A stretch of 64,000 nucleotides of DNA from the NCBI RefSeq assembly GCF_041912895.1, contig NZ_JAYSGI010000001.1, forward strand, positions 186,001-250,000, in the 5' to 3' direction. The stretch's first letter is position 1, and every line of letters starts with the position of its first letter. Positions 27,724-37,851 of the stretch are shown piece after piece. This DNA is from Pelagerythrobacter sp041912895 (GTDB lineage Bacteria > Pseudomonadota > Alphaproteobacteria > Sphingomonadales > Sphingomonadaceae). The notes below the pieces were generated by a model that was not told the origin of the DNA, ran no database searches, and saw nothing but the letters and a program-made list of their open reading frames with translations. Made by a program: the position numbers and the translations under genes.

Positions 27724-28492
27724 CGACAAATCCGAGATGCGCAAGCGCGACCGGCTGAAGGCGCGCGCTAAGCGCTACATGACGGTGCCGCTGGCGGTGC
27801 GCACGTCCGACTTGCCGGTGCGGCTTGCCTCCGCCGCGGTGATGCTCGCGGTGGCGGGTGCGGCGTTCTGGGCGGGCGGGCAGGTATTCGACCTGTTCAT
27901 CGGTCTCATCGCCTTCGCCTGCCTCGCCGAATTCGCGATCCTCGTCTCGCGCGCGACCGACAACGTGCCTTATCGGCTCGCCGCGCTGATCGCGGGCGCG
28001 CTCTACATCGGGATCGCCGCCGCGATCATCGTCGGGGCGGGCGATTTTCTCGTCATACTCATTCTCGGCGTGACCATCTTTACCGACACCGGCGCCTATT
28101 TCTCCGGGCGCACGATCGGCGGGCCGAAGATCGCGCCGCGTATCAGCCCATCCAAGACATGGGCGGGGCTGCTGGGCGGCATGGCGGCATCCGCGCTGTG
28201 GGTCGTGCTGTGGGTGCTCGCTATCGACAGCGAAGTGACATGGCTCGGCCCGCGGTTCGAGCTCGGCCTGCCGCTCGACGCCGAAGGGCTGGGCAATGCC
28301 GCGCTGCTCGGTGCGGGGCTGGCGGTGCTGGCGCAGGCGGGCGACTTCTTCGAAAGCTGGCTGAAGCGGCGCGCGGGCGTGAAGGACAGCTCGCGCCTGA
28401 TCCCGGGGCACGGCGGTGTGTTCGACCGAGTGGACGGCATGTTGCCGGTCGCCATTGCCGTCGGCGCGCTGGCGGCTTCCGTGGCGAACTGA
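27710..28492 (+). CDS. cdsA: Phosphatidate cytidylyltransferase (CDP-diglyceride synthase)
   Basis: 260-residue integral membrane enzyme making CDP-diacylglycerol, the precursor used by PssA and PgsA encoded elsewhere in the window. The signature region is present as TDTGAYFSGRTIGGPKIAPRISPSKTWAG and KDSSRLIPGHGGVFDRVDG. Seven or so membrane segments follow a basic N-terminus (MRKRDRLKARAKR). The start at 27710 has CAGGGAG upstream within uppS and avoids a longer overlap. Confidence 0.94.
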   Translation: MADADDKSEMRKRDRLKARAKRYMTVPLAVRTSDLPVRLASAAVMLAVAGAAFWAGGQVFDLFIGLIAFACLAEFAILVSRATDNVPYRLAALIAGALYIGIAAAIIVGAGDFLVILILGVTIFTDTGAYFSGRTIGGPKIAPRISPSKTWAGLLGGMAASALWVVLWVLAIDSEVTWLGPRFELGLPLDAEGLGNAALLGAGLAVLAQAGDFFESWLKRRAGVKDSSRLIPGHGGVFDRVDGMLPVAIAVGALAASVAN

Positions 28493-28505
28493 CGGCGAGC
28501 GGCTG

Positions 28506-29666
28506 ATGCGGACCATCTCCATCCTCGGCGCGACCGGATCGGTCGGCGCCTCCACGCTCGATCTGATACGCCGCAATCGCGACCAGTGGCGCGTCGTCGC
28601 GCTGACAGCGAATTGCAGCGCGCATGAGCTGGCGGCGCTGGCGCGTGAATTCGAGGCCGAAATCGCGGTGGTGGGCGACGATAGCTGCTTCACCGACCTG
28701 TGCGCCACGCTGTCCGGCTCGGGCATCGAGGCGGCGGGCGGGCGCGAGGCGCTGTGCGAAGCGGCGGCCCGGCCGGTGGACCTCACCGTCGCAGCGATCG
28801 TCGGCTGCGCGGGGCTGAGGCCGACGATGGCCGCGATCCGGCAGGGCGGCACCGTCGCGCTGGCGAACAAGGAAGCGCTGGTCTCGGCCGGCGAGGTGAT
28901 GACGGCTGCGGTGGCCCAGCATGGCGCGACGCTGCTGCCGGTCGATTCGGAGCACAACGCGATCTTCCAGTGCCTGCAGGGCGGGCGGATCGAGGACGTG
29001 CGCTCGATCACCCTCACGGCCAGCGGCGGCCCGTTCCGCACCTGGACGCACGAGCGGCTCGCGGCTGCGACGCCTGCCGAAGCCGTAGCGCATCCCAACT
29101 GGGACATGGGGGCCAAGATCAGCGTCGATTCGGCGACGATGATGAACAAGGGCCTCGAATTCATCGAGGCGCATCACCTGTTCCCGGTGGGGCTCGATCA
29201 CCTGCGCATCGTCGTCCACCCGCAGAGCGTCGTGCATTCGATGGTCGAATACCGCGATGGCTCGACGTTGGCGCAACTCGGCCCGTCGGACATGCGCGTG
29301 CCGATCGCTTCGTGCCTCGCCTGGCCCGGCCGGATGGACACGCCGCTGGCGCCGCTCGATCTCGCCGCGATCGGGTCGCTGACGTTCGAGGCGCCCGACG
29401 AGGACCGCTTTCCCGCCACCCGGCTGGCGCGCGAGGCGGTGCATGCGGGCGGCGCGGCACCGGCGGTGCTGAACGCGGCGAACGAGGTGGCGGTTGCCGC
29501 CTTCCTCGCCGGTCAGACGCGGTTCACGCACATCGCCGTAGTGGCGGAGCGAACCCTGCAAAGCTATAACCCGCCGGCGCCCGCCGCTCTCGACGACGTT
29601 CTGTCGGTCGATACCGAGGCGCGCACGCGGGCTCGCGAGATTCTGGAGACTGCCGCAATTGGCTGA
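28506..29666 (+). CDS. dxr: 1-deoxy-D-xylulose 5-phosphate reductoisomerase
   Basis: 386-residue NADPH enzyme of the non-mevalonate isoprenoid pathway; its products feed UppS and IspB. NADPH-binding GATGSVGASTLDLI is at the N-terminus, then ALANKEALVSAG, the metal site VDSEHNAIFQCL, ASGGPFR, HPNWDMGAKISVDSATMMNKGLE, and a C-terminal helical domain. The start at 28506 gives the standard MRTISILGATGS. The end overlaps rseP by eight bases. Confidence 0.96.
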   Translation: MRTISILGATGSVGASTLDLIRRNRDQWRVVALTANCSAHELAALAREFEAEIAVVGDDSCFTDLCATLSGSGIEAAGGREALCEAAARPVDLTVAAIVGCAGLRPTMAAIRQGGTVALANKEALVSAGEVMTAAVAQHGATLLPVDSEHNAIFQCLQGGRIEDVRSITLTASGGPFRTWTHERLAAATPAEAVAHPNWDMGAKISVDSATMMNKGLEFIEAHHLFPVGLDHLRIVVHPQSVVHSMVEYRDGSTLAQLGPSDMRVPIASCLAWPGRMDTPLAPLDLAAIGSLTFEAPDEDRFPATRLAREAVHAGGAAPAVLNAANEVAVAAFLAGQTRFTHIAVVAERTLQSYNPPAPAALDDVLSVDTEARTRAREILETAAIG

Positions 29667-30798
29667 TTCGCCTTCCTTCTGGATGTACATCGTCGGCTTC
29701 CTGCTGGTGCTGGGGCCGCTGATCACGATCCACGAGTTCGGCCATTATCTGGTCGGGCGGCTGTTCGGCGTGCAGGCGGAGGCGTTCTCGATCGGCTTCG
29801 GCAAGGAAATCGCCGGGTGGACCGACCGCCGCGGCACGCGCTGGAAGCTGTCCGCGCTGCCGCTGGGGGGCTATGTCCAGTTCAAGGGCGACATGAACCC
29901 GGCGAGCATTCCGGACACCGAAAAGCTCGCGGCCATCCCGGCGGAAGAGCGCGCCGGATCCTTCCATTTCAAGCCTTTGTGGCAGCGCGCGCTGATCGTG
30001 TTCGCGGGGCCGGCGACCAATGTGATCGTCGCGCTGGCGATCTTCGCGGGCTTCGCGATGGTGTTCGGCAAGGCGGAGCCGGTGGGGCCGGTCGAGCCAA
30101 CGGTCGTCGCGCGGTTCGCCGACGAATCGGCGGCGCGCGACGCGGGAGTGCGGATCGGCGACGACATCGTCGCGATCGACGGCGAAACGACCGAATCGTT
30201 CGCCGACATCCTCCACGCGGTGACGCTCTACCCCGACAAGCGCGTGACGCTGACCATCGATCGCGACGGCAGCCGGCTGGCGGTCCCGGTGACGATCGCG
30301 AGCACGATCGAGGAGGATTCGTTCGGCAACCGCTCGAAGATCGGGCGGCTCGGCATCTATTCCGGAGTGCAGGAATATCGCTCCGTCCCGGTCGGGCCGG
30401 GCGAAGCGGCGGTGCTGGCGGTCGACCAGTCGATCGGCGTAACCAGGATGATGGTCACCGGCATCGTGCAGATCGTGACCGGGCAGCGCTCGGTCGCGGA
30501 ACTGGGCGGCCCGATCAAGATCGCCAAGTATTCGGGCGAGCAGTTCAGCCTCGGGGCCGAACGCTTCGTATGGTTCGTCGCGCTGATTTCGCTTAATTTG
30601 GCATTCATCAACCTGTTGCCAATTCCGGCCCTCGACGGGGGGCATCTGGCTTTCTACGCGGCGGAGGCTGTCCGTCGCAAGCCGGTGGGCCCGCGCGGTC
30701 AGGAAATCGCGTTTCGTACCGGGATCGCTCTGGTGCTCGCGCTGATGGTGCTCGTCACGATAAACGATCTCGTCTCGCTGCCGATCTTTGGCGGCTGA
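29659..30798 (+). CDS. rseP: Site-2 protease RseP
   Basis: 379-residue membrane zinc metalloprotease that cuts anti-sigma factors and leftover signal peptides inside the membrane. HEFGH (His25, His29) is in the first helix, a PDZ domain lies near 125-200 (DAGVRIGDDIVAIDGE), and the third zinc ligand is in LDGGH near 325. It has four membrane segments and one PDZ domain, the shorter alphaproteobacterial layout rather than the two-PDZ form. The start codon is TTG at 29659, inside the end of dxr, so the two are translationally coupled. Confidence 0.94.
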   Translation: MADSPSFWMYIVGFLLVLGPLITIHEFGHYLVGRLFGVQAEAFSIGFGKEIAGWTDRRGTRWKLSALPLGGYVQFKGDMNPASIPDTEKLAAIPAEERAGSFHFKPLWQRALIVFAGPATNVIVALAIFAGFAMVFGKAEPVGPVEPTVVARFADESAARDAGVRIGDDIVAIDGETTESFADILHAVTLYPDKRVTLTIDRDGSRLAVPVTIASTIEEDSFGNRSKIGRLGIYSGVQEYRSVPVGPGEAAVLAVDQSIGVTRMMVTGIVQIVTGQRSVAELGGPIKIAKYSGEQFSLGAERFVWFVALISLNLAFINLLPIPALDGGHLAFYAAEAVRRKPVGPRGQEIAFRTGIALVLALMVLVTINDLVSLPIFGG

Positions 30799-30847
30799 CG
30801 GGTCCGGGGAGCGATAGAGCGCGGGGGACTGGTTCCTTCCTTTGCTT

Positions 30848-30900
30848 GATCGGGGGCACGGCATCGGGCAAGGGCGGCTTTTCGCCGCCGGGGCCCGATC
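30848..30900 (+). promoter_or_regulatory. Stem-loop in the rseP-bamA gap
   Basis: Outer stem gatcggg (30848-30854) with cccgatc (30894-30900), plus inner stem ggcgg/ccgcc around a cttttcg loop (30873-30889). It lies in the bamA leader, 66 bases before the bamA ATG. No T run follows, so it is a possible attenuator or RNA-stability element; function unknown. Confidence 0.4.
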
Positions 30901-30965
30901 GATTGGGCTATCTACGGGTGGCCCGAATGTGCGTTTTGTAAGAATTGGACGGGATCGACTTGGCG

Positions 30966-33797
30966 ATGATTGAACGCGAAAAAGCCGCCGGCGCATTCGG
31001 CAGGACCGGCGCACGCTTCGCGATTGTGCTGCTCGGCGGCACGATGCTGGCCGGCGTTCCCGCTCCGCTGATGGCGCAGGTCGGACCGGCACCCGAAGGT
31101 TCGCTGCCGACGCCCGAGCAGCCCGCGCCGGATCCGACGCAACAGCCGATACCGGCGTCGCAGCCGGAGCCGACGGAACAACCGACGCCGCAGCCGGCAC
31201 CGATCCCGCAATCCGCCCCGGCCACCACGCCCGCGGCGCAGCCGACGAGCGCGCAGACGGCGCCCGCTCCGGCTCCGCAGGGCCAGACGATTCGCACGAT
31301 CTCGGTCGTGGGCGCGCAGCGGCTCGAGCCGCAGACGATCCTCTCGTACATCCAGATGCGCCCGGGCGACATCTATTCGCAGGCGCTGGCCGACCAGGCG
31401 CTGAAGGATCTCGCCGCGACGGAACTGTTTTCGGATTTCCGCATCCGTAACGAAAGCGGCAACGTGGTGATCGAGGTGACCGAGAACCCGGTCATCAACC
31501 GGATCATCCTCGAAGGCAACGACCGGATCAAGAACGACAAGATTCTGCCCGAGATCAGGCTGTCACCGCGCCAGATCTTCACCCGGTCGAAAGTCCGCGC
31601 CGACACCGCGCGCATCATCGAGCTCTACAAGCGCCAGGGCCGCTTCGCCGCCACGGTCGAGCCGCAGACGGTCGAGCTGAGCCAGAACCGCGTCGACGTC
31701 GTGTTCGAGATCACCGAAGGTCCGAAGTCGAAGGTGCGGCAGATCAACATCCTCGGCAACGAGGAATTCGACGACGGCGATCTCAAGAGCGAGATGGTCA
31801 CCAAGGAAGCGCGCTTCTTCCGCTTCTTCAGCTCGAACACCAGCTACGACCCAGACCGGCTGGCGTTCGACCAGCAGAAGCTACGCCAGTTCTACCTCAC
31901 CGAAGGCTACGCCGATTTCCGCGTGGTTTCGGCTGTCGCCGAGCTGACCCCCGACAAGCGCGACTTCATCATCACGTACGTCGTCGAGGAAGGCGAGCGC
32001 TACAAGTTCGGCAATGTCACGGTCGACAGCCAGATCCGCGACTTCGACAGCGACCGGATGACGCAGAACCTCGGTATCCAGGAAGGCGACTGGTACAACG
32101 CGAAGCAAGTCGAGGACACCGTCGAGCAACTGGCGGAGCTCGCCGGGACGTTCGGCTACGCCTTCGCCGATGTCGAGCCGCAGTTCGTGCGCAATCAGGA
32201 CGACCTGACGATGAACGTGACCTTCGTGTTGCGCGAAGCGCCGCGGGTCTACGTCGAACAGGTCGATATCAACGGCAACACGCTGACGCAGGACAAGGTC
32301 GTGCGCCGCGAGTTTCGCGTGTCCGAAGGCGACGCGTTCAACTCGCTCCAGGTCGCCAGGTCGACCAACCGCATCAAGTCGCTCGGTTATTTCCAGGAAA
32401 ACTTCGAGATTGAGCAGAAGGAGGGCAGCGCCCCCGACCGCATCATCCTCGAGGCGAACGTGCAGGAACAGCCGACCGGCGAATTGCAGCTTTCCGCCGG
32501 CTTCTCGTCGATCGAGAACTTCATCCTCGCCGGCTCGATCAGGCAGAAGAACTTCCGCGGCCGCGGCCAGACGGTCGGCGCGTCGGTGAACTATTCGCGC
32601 TATTCGCGTTCGGCCGTGCTGAGCTTCAGCGAGCCTTATCTGTTCGATCGCAACGTCTCGGTCGGCGCGGATATCTACCGCAAGGATTACAACAGCTTCA
32701 ATTTCACCAACAACGATCGCAACCGTACGTTCGAACAATCGACGACGGGCTTCTCGGTCCGCGTCGGCGTGCCGCTGACCGAATACATTTCGGCGATCGG
32801 CAGCTACACGCTCAACTACGACGACGTTTCGCTCGACGAATTCTCGTACTATTCGGATATCGACGGTGATGGCATCACCGAGTGCGATCCCGTGCTCGCC
32901 GGGCGCTATCTGTGCGAGGCCGTGGGCAACCGGTTGAGCTCGATTGTCGGGCTCACCGTCGCGCTCCAGACGGTCGACAATCCCTATCGCCCGACGCGCG
33001 GCCACAATCTCTCACTGAGCACCGAGTTCGCGGGCTTGGGTGGTTCGGTGAAGTATCTGCGCTTCCGCGCCAAGGGTGCCAAGTACTGGCCGATCTTCGG
33101 CGGGTTCATCTTCTCGGTTCAGGGCGAGGGTGGCGTCATCAAGGGCCTCGAGGATCGCGGCCCCGGCGTCGACGACGTGCGCCTGACCGATCGCTTCTTC
33201 CTCGGTGAACCGCAGTTCCGTGGGTTCGACATCCGCGGCGTCGGCCCGCGCGTGCTGCGCCAGCCGATCCGCGAGGACGAGGATGGCAACCCGGTGGTCG
33301 TCACCGAACGCGATCAGGTGGGCGACGACGCGCTGGGCGGCAACGCCTATTACCTCGGCCGTGCGGAGCTCGAGATTCCCCTCGGATCGGGCGCGCGCGA
33401 ACTGGGTCTGCGTCCGTCGGTCTTCCTCGACGTCGGTGCGCTGTTCAACGTCACCGCGCCGGACCTTCAGAACAGCCCGTTCCCCAACGGCATCCAGCGC
33501 CAGAGCCGCAATGGCAACGGCGATCTCCTGTTCATCGATCCGACCGATCCCACCAAGACCACGACCGATCCGACCGACGGCATGGGCAATGCCAACGATC
33601 CGGTGCTGTTCCAGGTCGCCGCACCGTTCCAGGAGGTTTTTCTGGGCGATTCCGCCAGCCCGCGCGTTTCGATCGGGATCGGCGTGAACTGGAACTCGCC
33701 GTTCGGCCCGTTCCGCATCGACTTCGCGCACGTGCTCAGGAAAGAGCCCGGTGACGACACCAAGCGCTTCACTTTCAACGTAGGAACCCAATTCTGA
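30966..33797 (+). CDS. bamA: Outer membrane protein assembly factor BamA
   Basis: 943-residue outer membrane insertase. A signal peptide ends near residue 38 (PAPLMAQ). Residues ~39-106 form an unusual Pro/Gln/Ala-rich linker; five POTRA domains start at ~107 (QTIRTISVVGAQRL); the C-terminal 16-stranded beta-barrel begins near 510 and includes the lid-loop motif RFFLGEPQFRGFDIRGVGPR (VRGF class) and ends FNVGTQF with a terminal Phe. The start at 30966 (MIEREKAAG) is preferred to a TTG at 30945. It is followed directly by its partner chaperone gene. Confidence 0.95.
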   Translation: MIEREKAAGAFGRTGARFAIVLLGGTMLAGVPAPLMAQVGPAPEGSLPTPEQPAPDPTQQPIPASQPEPTEQPTPQPAPIPQSAPATTPAAQPTSAQTAPAPAPQGQTIRTISVVGAQRLEPQTILSYIQMRPGDIYSQALADQALKDLAATELFSDFRIRNESGNVVIEVTENPVINRIILEGNDRIKNDKILPEIRLSPRQIFTRSKVRADTARIIELYKRQGRFAATVEPQTVELSQNRVDVVFEITEGPKSKVRQINILGNEEFDDGDLKSEMVTKEARFFRFFSSNTSYDPDRLAFDQQKLRQFYLTEGYADFRVVSAVAELTPDKRDFIITYVVEEGERYKFGNVTVDSQIRDFDSDRMTQNLGIQEGDWYNAKQVEDTVEQLAELAGTFGYAFADVEPQFVRNQDDLTMNVTFVLREAPRVYVEQVDINGNTLTQDKVVRREFRVSEGDAFNSLQVARSTNRIKSLGYFQENFEIEQKEGSAPDRIILEANVQEQPTGELQLSAGFSSIENFILAGSIRQKNFRGRGQTVGASVNYSRYSRSAVLSFSEPYLFDRNVSVGADIYRKDYNSFNFTNNDRNRTFEQSTTGFSVRVGVPLTEYISAIGSYTLNYDDVSLDEFSYYSDIDGDGITECDPVLAGRYLCEAVGNRLSSIVGLTVALQTVDNPYRPTRGHNLSLSTEFAGLGGSVKYLRFRAKGAKYWPIFGGFIFSVQGEGGVIKGLEDRGPGVDDVRLTDRFFLGEPQFRGFDIRGVGPRVLRQPIREDEDGNPVVVTERDQVGDDALGGNAYYLGRAELEIPLGSGARELGLRPSVFLDVGALFNVTAPDLQNSPFPNGIQRQSRNGNGDLLFIDPTDPTKTTTDPTDGMGNANDPVLFQVAAPFQEVFLGDSASPRVSIGIGVNWNSPFGPFRIDFAHVLRKEPGDDTKRFTFNVGTQF

Positions 33798-34486
33798 TGA
33801 AAAAGCTTCTCCAGCCGGTGCTCGCCGCCGGACTCGTCCTCACCGCCGCTTCGGCTCCGGTGCTCGTCGCTCCGGCCGCCGCGCAGGATGCTCGCGGCGT
33901 CGGTGTCGTGAGCCTGCCCGCCGTGATCGCCAATTCGGAGGCCTTCAAGACCGCCGAGCAGCAGCGCCAGACGACCTATCAGGCGCAGATCAGCCAGGCC
34001 GAGACGCGCCGCCAGCAGATCGAGGCGCAGATCACCCCGCTGATCCAGCAGTTCAACACCGCCCGCCAGGCGGCCTCGCCCGATCAGGCCGCGCTCCAGC
34101 AGCAGGCCGCGCAGATCCAGCAGATCGAACAGTCGGGCCAGCGCGAACTTCAGACGATCCTTGCCCCGGTCTCGCTCAGCCGTGCCTATGTCACCGAGCA
34201 GATTGAGGACCGTCTCGACGAGGCGGTGCAGGCGGCTGCGACCAAGAAGAACGTTTCGCTGATCCTCGATGCCACCTCGGGTCAGGTCGTCTTCGCGGGC
34301 GCCCAGCACAACGTCACGCAGGACGTGTTGACCGAGCTCAACACGCTGCTGCCCAGCGTCCAGATCACGCCGCCGGAGGGCTGGCTCCCGCGCGAGATCC
34401 GCGAGCAGCAGGCCGCCGCACAGGCCGCGCAGTCCGCACAGCCGGCGCAACCGACGCAGCCGGCCCCTCAGCCCACCGGTCGCTGA
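33797..34486 (+). CDS. skp: OmpH/Skp family periplasmic chaperone
   Basis: 229-residue periplasmic holdase for unfolded outer membrane proteins. It has a cleavable signal peptide (cut near AAAQD, residue 30), then VGVVSLPAVIANSEAF, a long Gln-rich coiled coil (residues 50-120) and the closing strands with ILDATSGQVVFA. A low-complexity Ala/Gln/Pro tail follows residue 205. It starts within the stop codon of bamA (TGATG), so the two are coupled. In E. coli lpxD would follow; here fabZ follows directly. Confidence 0.9.
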   Translation: MKKLLQPVLAAGLVLTAASAPVLVAPAAAQDARGVGVVSLPAVIANSEAFKTAEQQRQTTYQAQISQAETRRQQIEAQITPLIQQFNTARQAASPDQAALQQQAAQIQQIEQSGQRELQTILAPVSLSRAYVTEQIEDRLDEAVQAAATKKNVSLILDATSGQVVFAGAQHNVTQDVLTELNTLLPSVQITPPEGWLPREIREQQAAAQAAQSAQPAQPTQPAPQPTGR

Positions 34487-34508
34487 TAGACCGCGGCGGA
34501 GCAGGGCG

Positions 34509-34976
34509 ATGAGCGAACAAAAGGATGCGTCGGCGTACGATATCCGCAAGGTGCTCGGCGCCCTGCCGCACCGCTATCCGCTGTTGCTGGTCGACCGCGT
34601 GCAGTCGATCGAGCTGGGCGAGAAGATCCACGCGGTGAAGGCGGTGACCTTCAACGAGGATTTCTTCCAGGGGCATTTTCCGGGCGCACCAATCATGCCT
34701 GGCGTCCTGCAAGTGGAAGCGATGGCGCAAGCCGCGGCGATCCTCGGCATCGAGACGCTCGAACTCGCGGGCACAGGCAAGCTGGTCTATTTCATGGGCA
34801 TCGAGAACGCCAAGTTCCGTGCGCCCGTGACACCCGGCTGCCTGCTCGACCTGCGTGTCGAGTTCCTCCAGAAACGCAGCCGGGTCTACAAGTTCAAGGG
34901 CACGGCGAGCGTCGAGGGCAAGACCACGAGCGAAGCCGAGTTCACCGCGATGATCGCCGACCCGCCGAGCGACTGA
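34509..34976 (+). CDS. fabZ: 3-hydroxyacyl-ACP dehydratase FabZ
   Basis: 155-residue hot-dog-fold dehydratase of type II fatty acid synthesis. Motifs are LPHRYPLLLVDRV, the active-site helix with His56 in GHFPGAPIMPGVL and Glu70 in VEAMAQ, and then FMGIENAKFRAPVTPGC. The start at 34509 follows GGAG and AGGG. In proteobacteria with LPS it lies between lpxD and lpxA; both are absent here. Confidence 0.95.
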   Translation: MSEQKDASAYDIRKVLGALPHRYPLLLVDRVQSIELGEKIHAVKAVTFNEDFFQGHFPGAPIMPGVLQVEAMAQAAAILGIETLELAGTGKLVYFMGIENAKFRAPVTPGCLLDLRVEFLQKRSRVYKFKGTASVEGKTTSEAEFTAMIADPPSD

Positions 34977-35078
34977 GACAACGCCTTGCCAATCGCGGCG
35001 CATTTGCCTAAGGGCGCGCCTTTCCCGCCAACAGCTGGACCGGTCGGAACCGTTCCGAAGCTATGGAGATCATGAGCC

Positions 35079-35306
35079 ATGAAGGCCGAAACGCATCCCG
35101 ACTATCACACCATCACCGTCAAGATGACCGATGGCACCGAATTCCAGACCCGCTCGACCTGGGGCGGCGAGGGCGACACGCTGACGCTCGACATCGACCC
35201 GACCAGCCACCCGGCCTGGACCGGCGGCAAGCAGCAGATCCAGGAAGGCGGTCGCGTCGCCCAGTTCAACAAGCGTTTCGGCGGCCTCAGCCTCAAGAAG
35301 AGCTGA
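35079..35306 (+). CDS. rpmE: 50S ribosomal protein L31
   Basis: 75-residue L31 of the form lacking the zinc-binding cysteines. The sequence starts KAETHPDYHTITVKMTDGTE and has TRSTWGGEG and SHPAWTGG, typical of alphaproteobacteria. The start at 35079 is preferred to an out-of-frame ATG just upstream; GGAG precedes it. It is followed by a strong terminator. Confidence 0.95.
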   Translation: MKAETHPDYHTITVKMTDGTEFQTRSTWGGEGDTLTLDIDPTSHPAWTGGKQQIQEGGRVAQFNKRFGGLSLKKS

Positions 35307-35341
35307 GAACCGGAAAATTGTCGCGGCCATCGCCGCGCACG

Positions 35342-35368
35342 AAGGGCGGTCCGCATGGGCCGCCCTTT
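35342..35368 (+). terminator. Intrinsic terminator after rpmE
   Basis: Stem aagggcgg with ccgccctt around a short loop at 35342-35367, then T residues. It ends the transcript before the SMR gene, which has its own ribosome site 56 bases on. Confidence 0.75.
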
Positions 35369-35423
35369 CGCTTTGCGAAATCGATGCGACTGATAAGGTG
35401 GCCCCGTTCCAAGGGGGTGACCG

Positions 35424-35747
35424 ATGTCGGCATGGCTTTTTCTCGCAGGCGCCATCGTGCTGGAAGTGACCGGCACGTTTCTGCTCAAGTTATCGAACGG
35501 GTTCGACGACTGGCGCTGGGGCACGCTCTCGATCCTGTGCTATTCGGCGTGCTTCTGGTTTCTCGCTCCCGCGATGAAGGTACTCCCGGTCGGCGTGGTC
35601 TATGCGATCTGGGCAGGTGTCGGCATCGTCGCGGCATCCGCGATCGGCATCTTCGCTTTCGACGAGAAGCTGGGGGCACTGCAATACGTGTTCGTCGTGA
35701 TGATCCTGATCGGGGCGGTAGGCCTGAACCTCACCACGCAGCACTGA
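35424..35747 (+). CDS. Small multidrug resistance (SMR) efflux protein, EmrE-like
   Basis: 107 residues with four membrane helices. The essential membrane Glu is in helix 1 (AIVLEVTGTFLLK), and YAIWAGVGI in helix 3 is the signature of the Qac/EmrE branch rather than the guanidinium exporters. It works as a dimer, exchanging protons for lipophilic cations. AAGGGGG precedes the start. No guanidine riboswitch is seen upstream. Confidence 0.88.
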   Translation: MSAWLFLAGAIVLEVTGTFLLKLSNGFDDWRWGTLSILCYSACFWFLAPAMKVLPVGVVYAIWAGVGIVAASAIGIFAFDEKLGALQYVFVVMILIGAVGLNLTTQH

Positions 35748-35769
35748 TCGCGGGCAGGGGCGGCGGGGC

Positions 35770-36402
35770 TTAGCCCCAGGGCCTTTCGCGATACCACTTG
35801 GTGATCACGTACTTCATTCCCTTACGCACTTTCATGCCGTGATGGAGCGTGTTCGGATTGACCCGCCCGTCGGAGCGGCGGTTGTTCCAGCATAGCAGCT
35901 TGCCCGGTTCGGGCTGGAAGGTTTTGCCAGCCGCCTTGAACCGGGTCGCGCCGCCGGCTTCGACCGCGTTGAGGTAGACCATGAAGGTCCAGGTGCGCTG
36001 GCCGGCGACCGAACAATACGTGGCGAAATCGGCGCCGTCGGGCGCGAAATAGTCGGTGTGCGGCTTGAACTCCTGCCCCGGCGCGTAGCGCTGGCCCTGG
36101 AGCGGTTCGCCGTGCGCCGGGTCGATGCCCGAGAGGTCGGCCAGCATGGTTTCCAGCGCGCGCACCGCCGGGTCGTTCGGGGCGAGGTCGCAGGTCTCGC
36201 TGGTGCGGAAATAGCTGTCGCCGTTGTCGTCGGCGATGGTCGACGGGCGCCGCTCGGCGTCGATCAGCGCGATCAGTTCGGCACACAGCGCGCCCGGCAC
36301 GAAATCCCTCAGCTGGAAGAGTTCGAGCCCGGGGTTGGGGATTCGCTGGAGTCCGGCGCGCGCGAGGAGCCGATCGGAACTGGATTCGCCGGGCGTCGTC
36401 AT
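35770..36402 (-). CDS. Prolyl 4-hydroxylase-like 2-oxoglutarate/Fe(II) oxygenase
   Basis: 210-residue P4Hc-type dioxygenase. The iron site is H-x-D in KPHTDYF and the distal His in LHHGMKV, and Lys in KYVITKW binds 2-oxoglutarate. The N-terminal part (GLQRIPNPGLELFQLRDFV) is typical of bacterial P4H homologues. The start at 36402 (MTTPGESS) gives a sensible N-terminus; the frame is open to 36492. The substrate, protein or small molecule, is unknown. Confidence 0.86.
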   Translation of the reverse strand: MTTPGESSSDRLLARAGLQRIPNPGLELFQLRDFVPGALCAELIALIDAERRPSTIADDNGDSYFRTSETCDLAPNDPAVRALETMLADLSGIDPAHGEPLQGQRYAPGQEFKPHTDYFAPDGADFATYCSVAGQRTWTFMVYLNAVEAGGATRFKAAGKTFQPEPGKLLCWNNRRSDGRVNPNTLHHGMKVRKGMKYVITKWYRERPWG

Positions 36403-36601
36403 GGCGCGAGGATAGGCCGCCGGATCGTGCGGGCAAGCGCGAAAGAATATTGCGTATGCCGACCCGGAACACAGTTTTCGCTTCCCAAACATGGGCGCCT
36501 GTGCAACAGGGCCGCGCCCCTGCCACTCGCGGCTTGACCGCGCGGCGCAGGGGCCTATCAGCCCCGCCTACACGGCAGGCCCGATCCGGGCCGGGGTATG
36601 T

Positions 36602-36679
36602 GGCGATCGTAGCTCAGTTGGTTAGAGCGCCGGTTTGTGGTACCGGAGGTCGGGGGTTCGAGACCCCTCGATCGCCCCA
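36602..36679 (+). tRNA. tRNA-His (GTG)
   Basis: Acceptor stem GCGATCG/CGATCGC with the extra 5' G at 36602 facing the discriminator C, the hallmark of tRNA-His. Anticodon loop tttgtgg gives GTG; D-arm agctcagttggttagagc; T-loop GGTTCGAGACC; CCA encoded at 36677-36679. Confidence 0.95.
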
Positions 36680-36727
36680 TTTTCCCCCGAATTTCGCCGT
36701 TGTTTTGACAGCGGAGCGCTTTCCGAC

Positions 36728-37792
<1,065 letters not shown>

Positions 37793-37851
37793 CGCGAAAC
37801 CTTGCGAGTGGGGCCGCGCCCTGCCATTGCGGCGGCGGACGGATTTCATCG

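Noticed and set aside
35369..35423. Guanidine (mini-ykkC type) riboswitch before the SMR gene
   Set aside because: No pair of ACGR-loop hairpins is present, and the protein carries the EmrE-type helix 3 motif.
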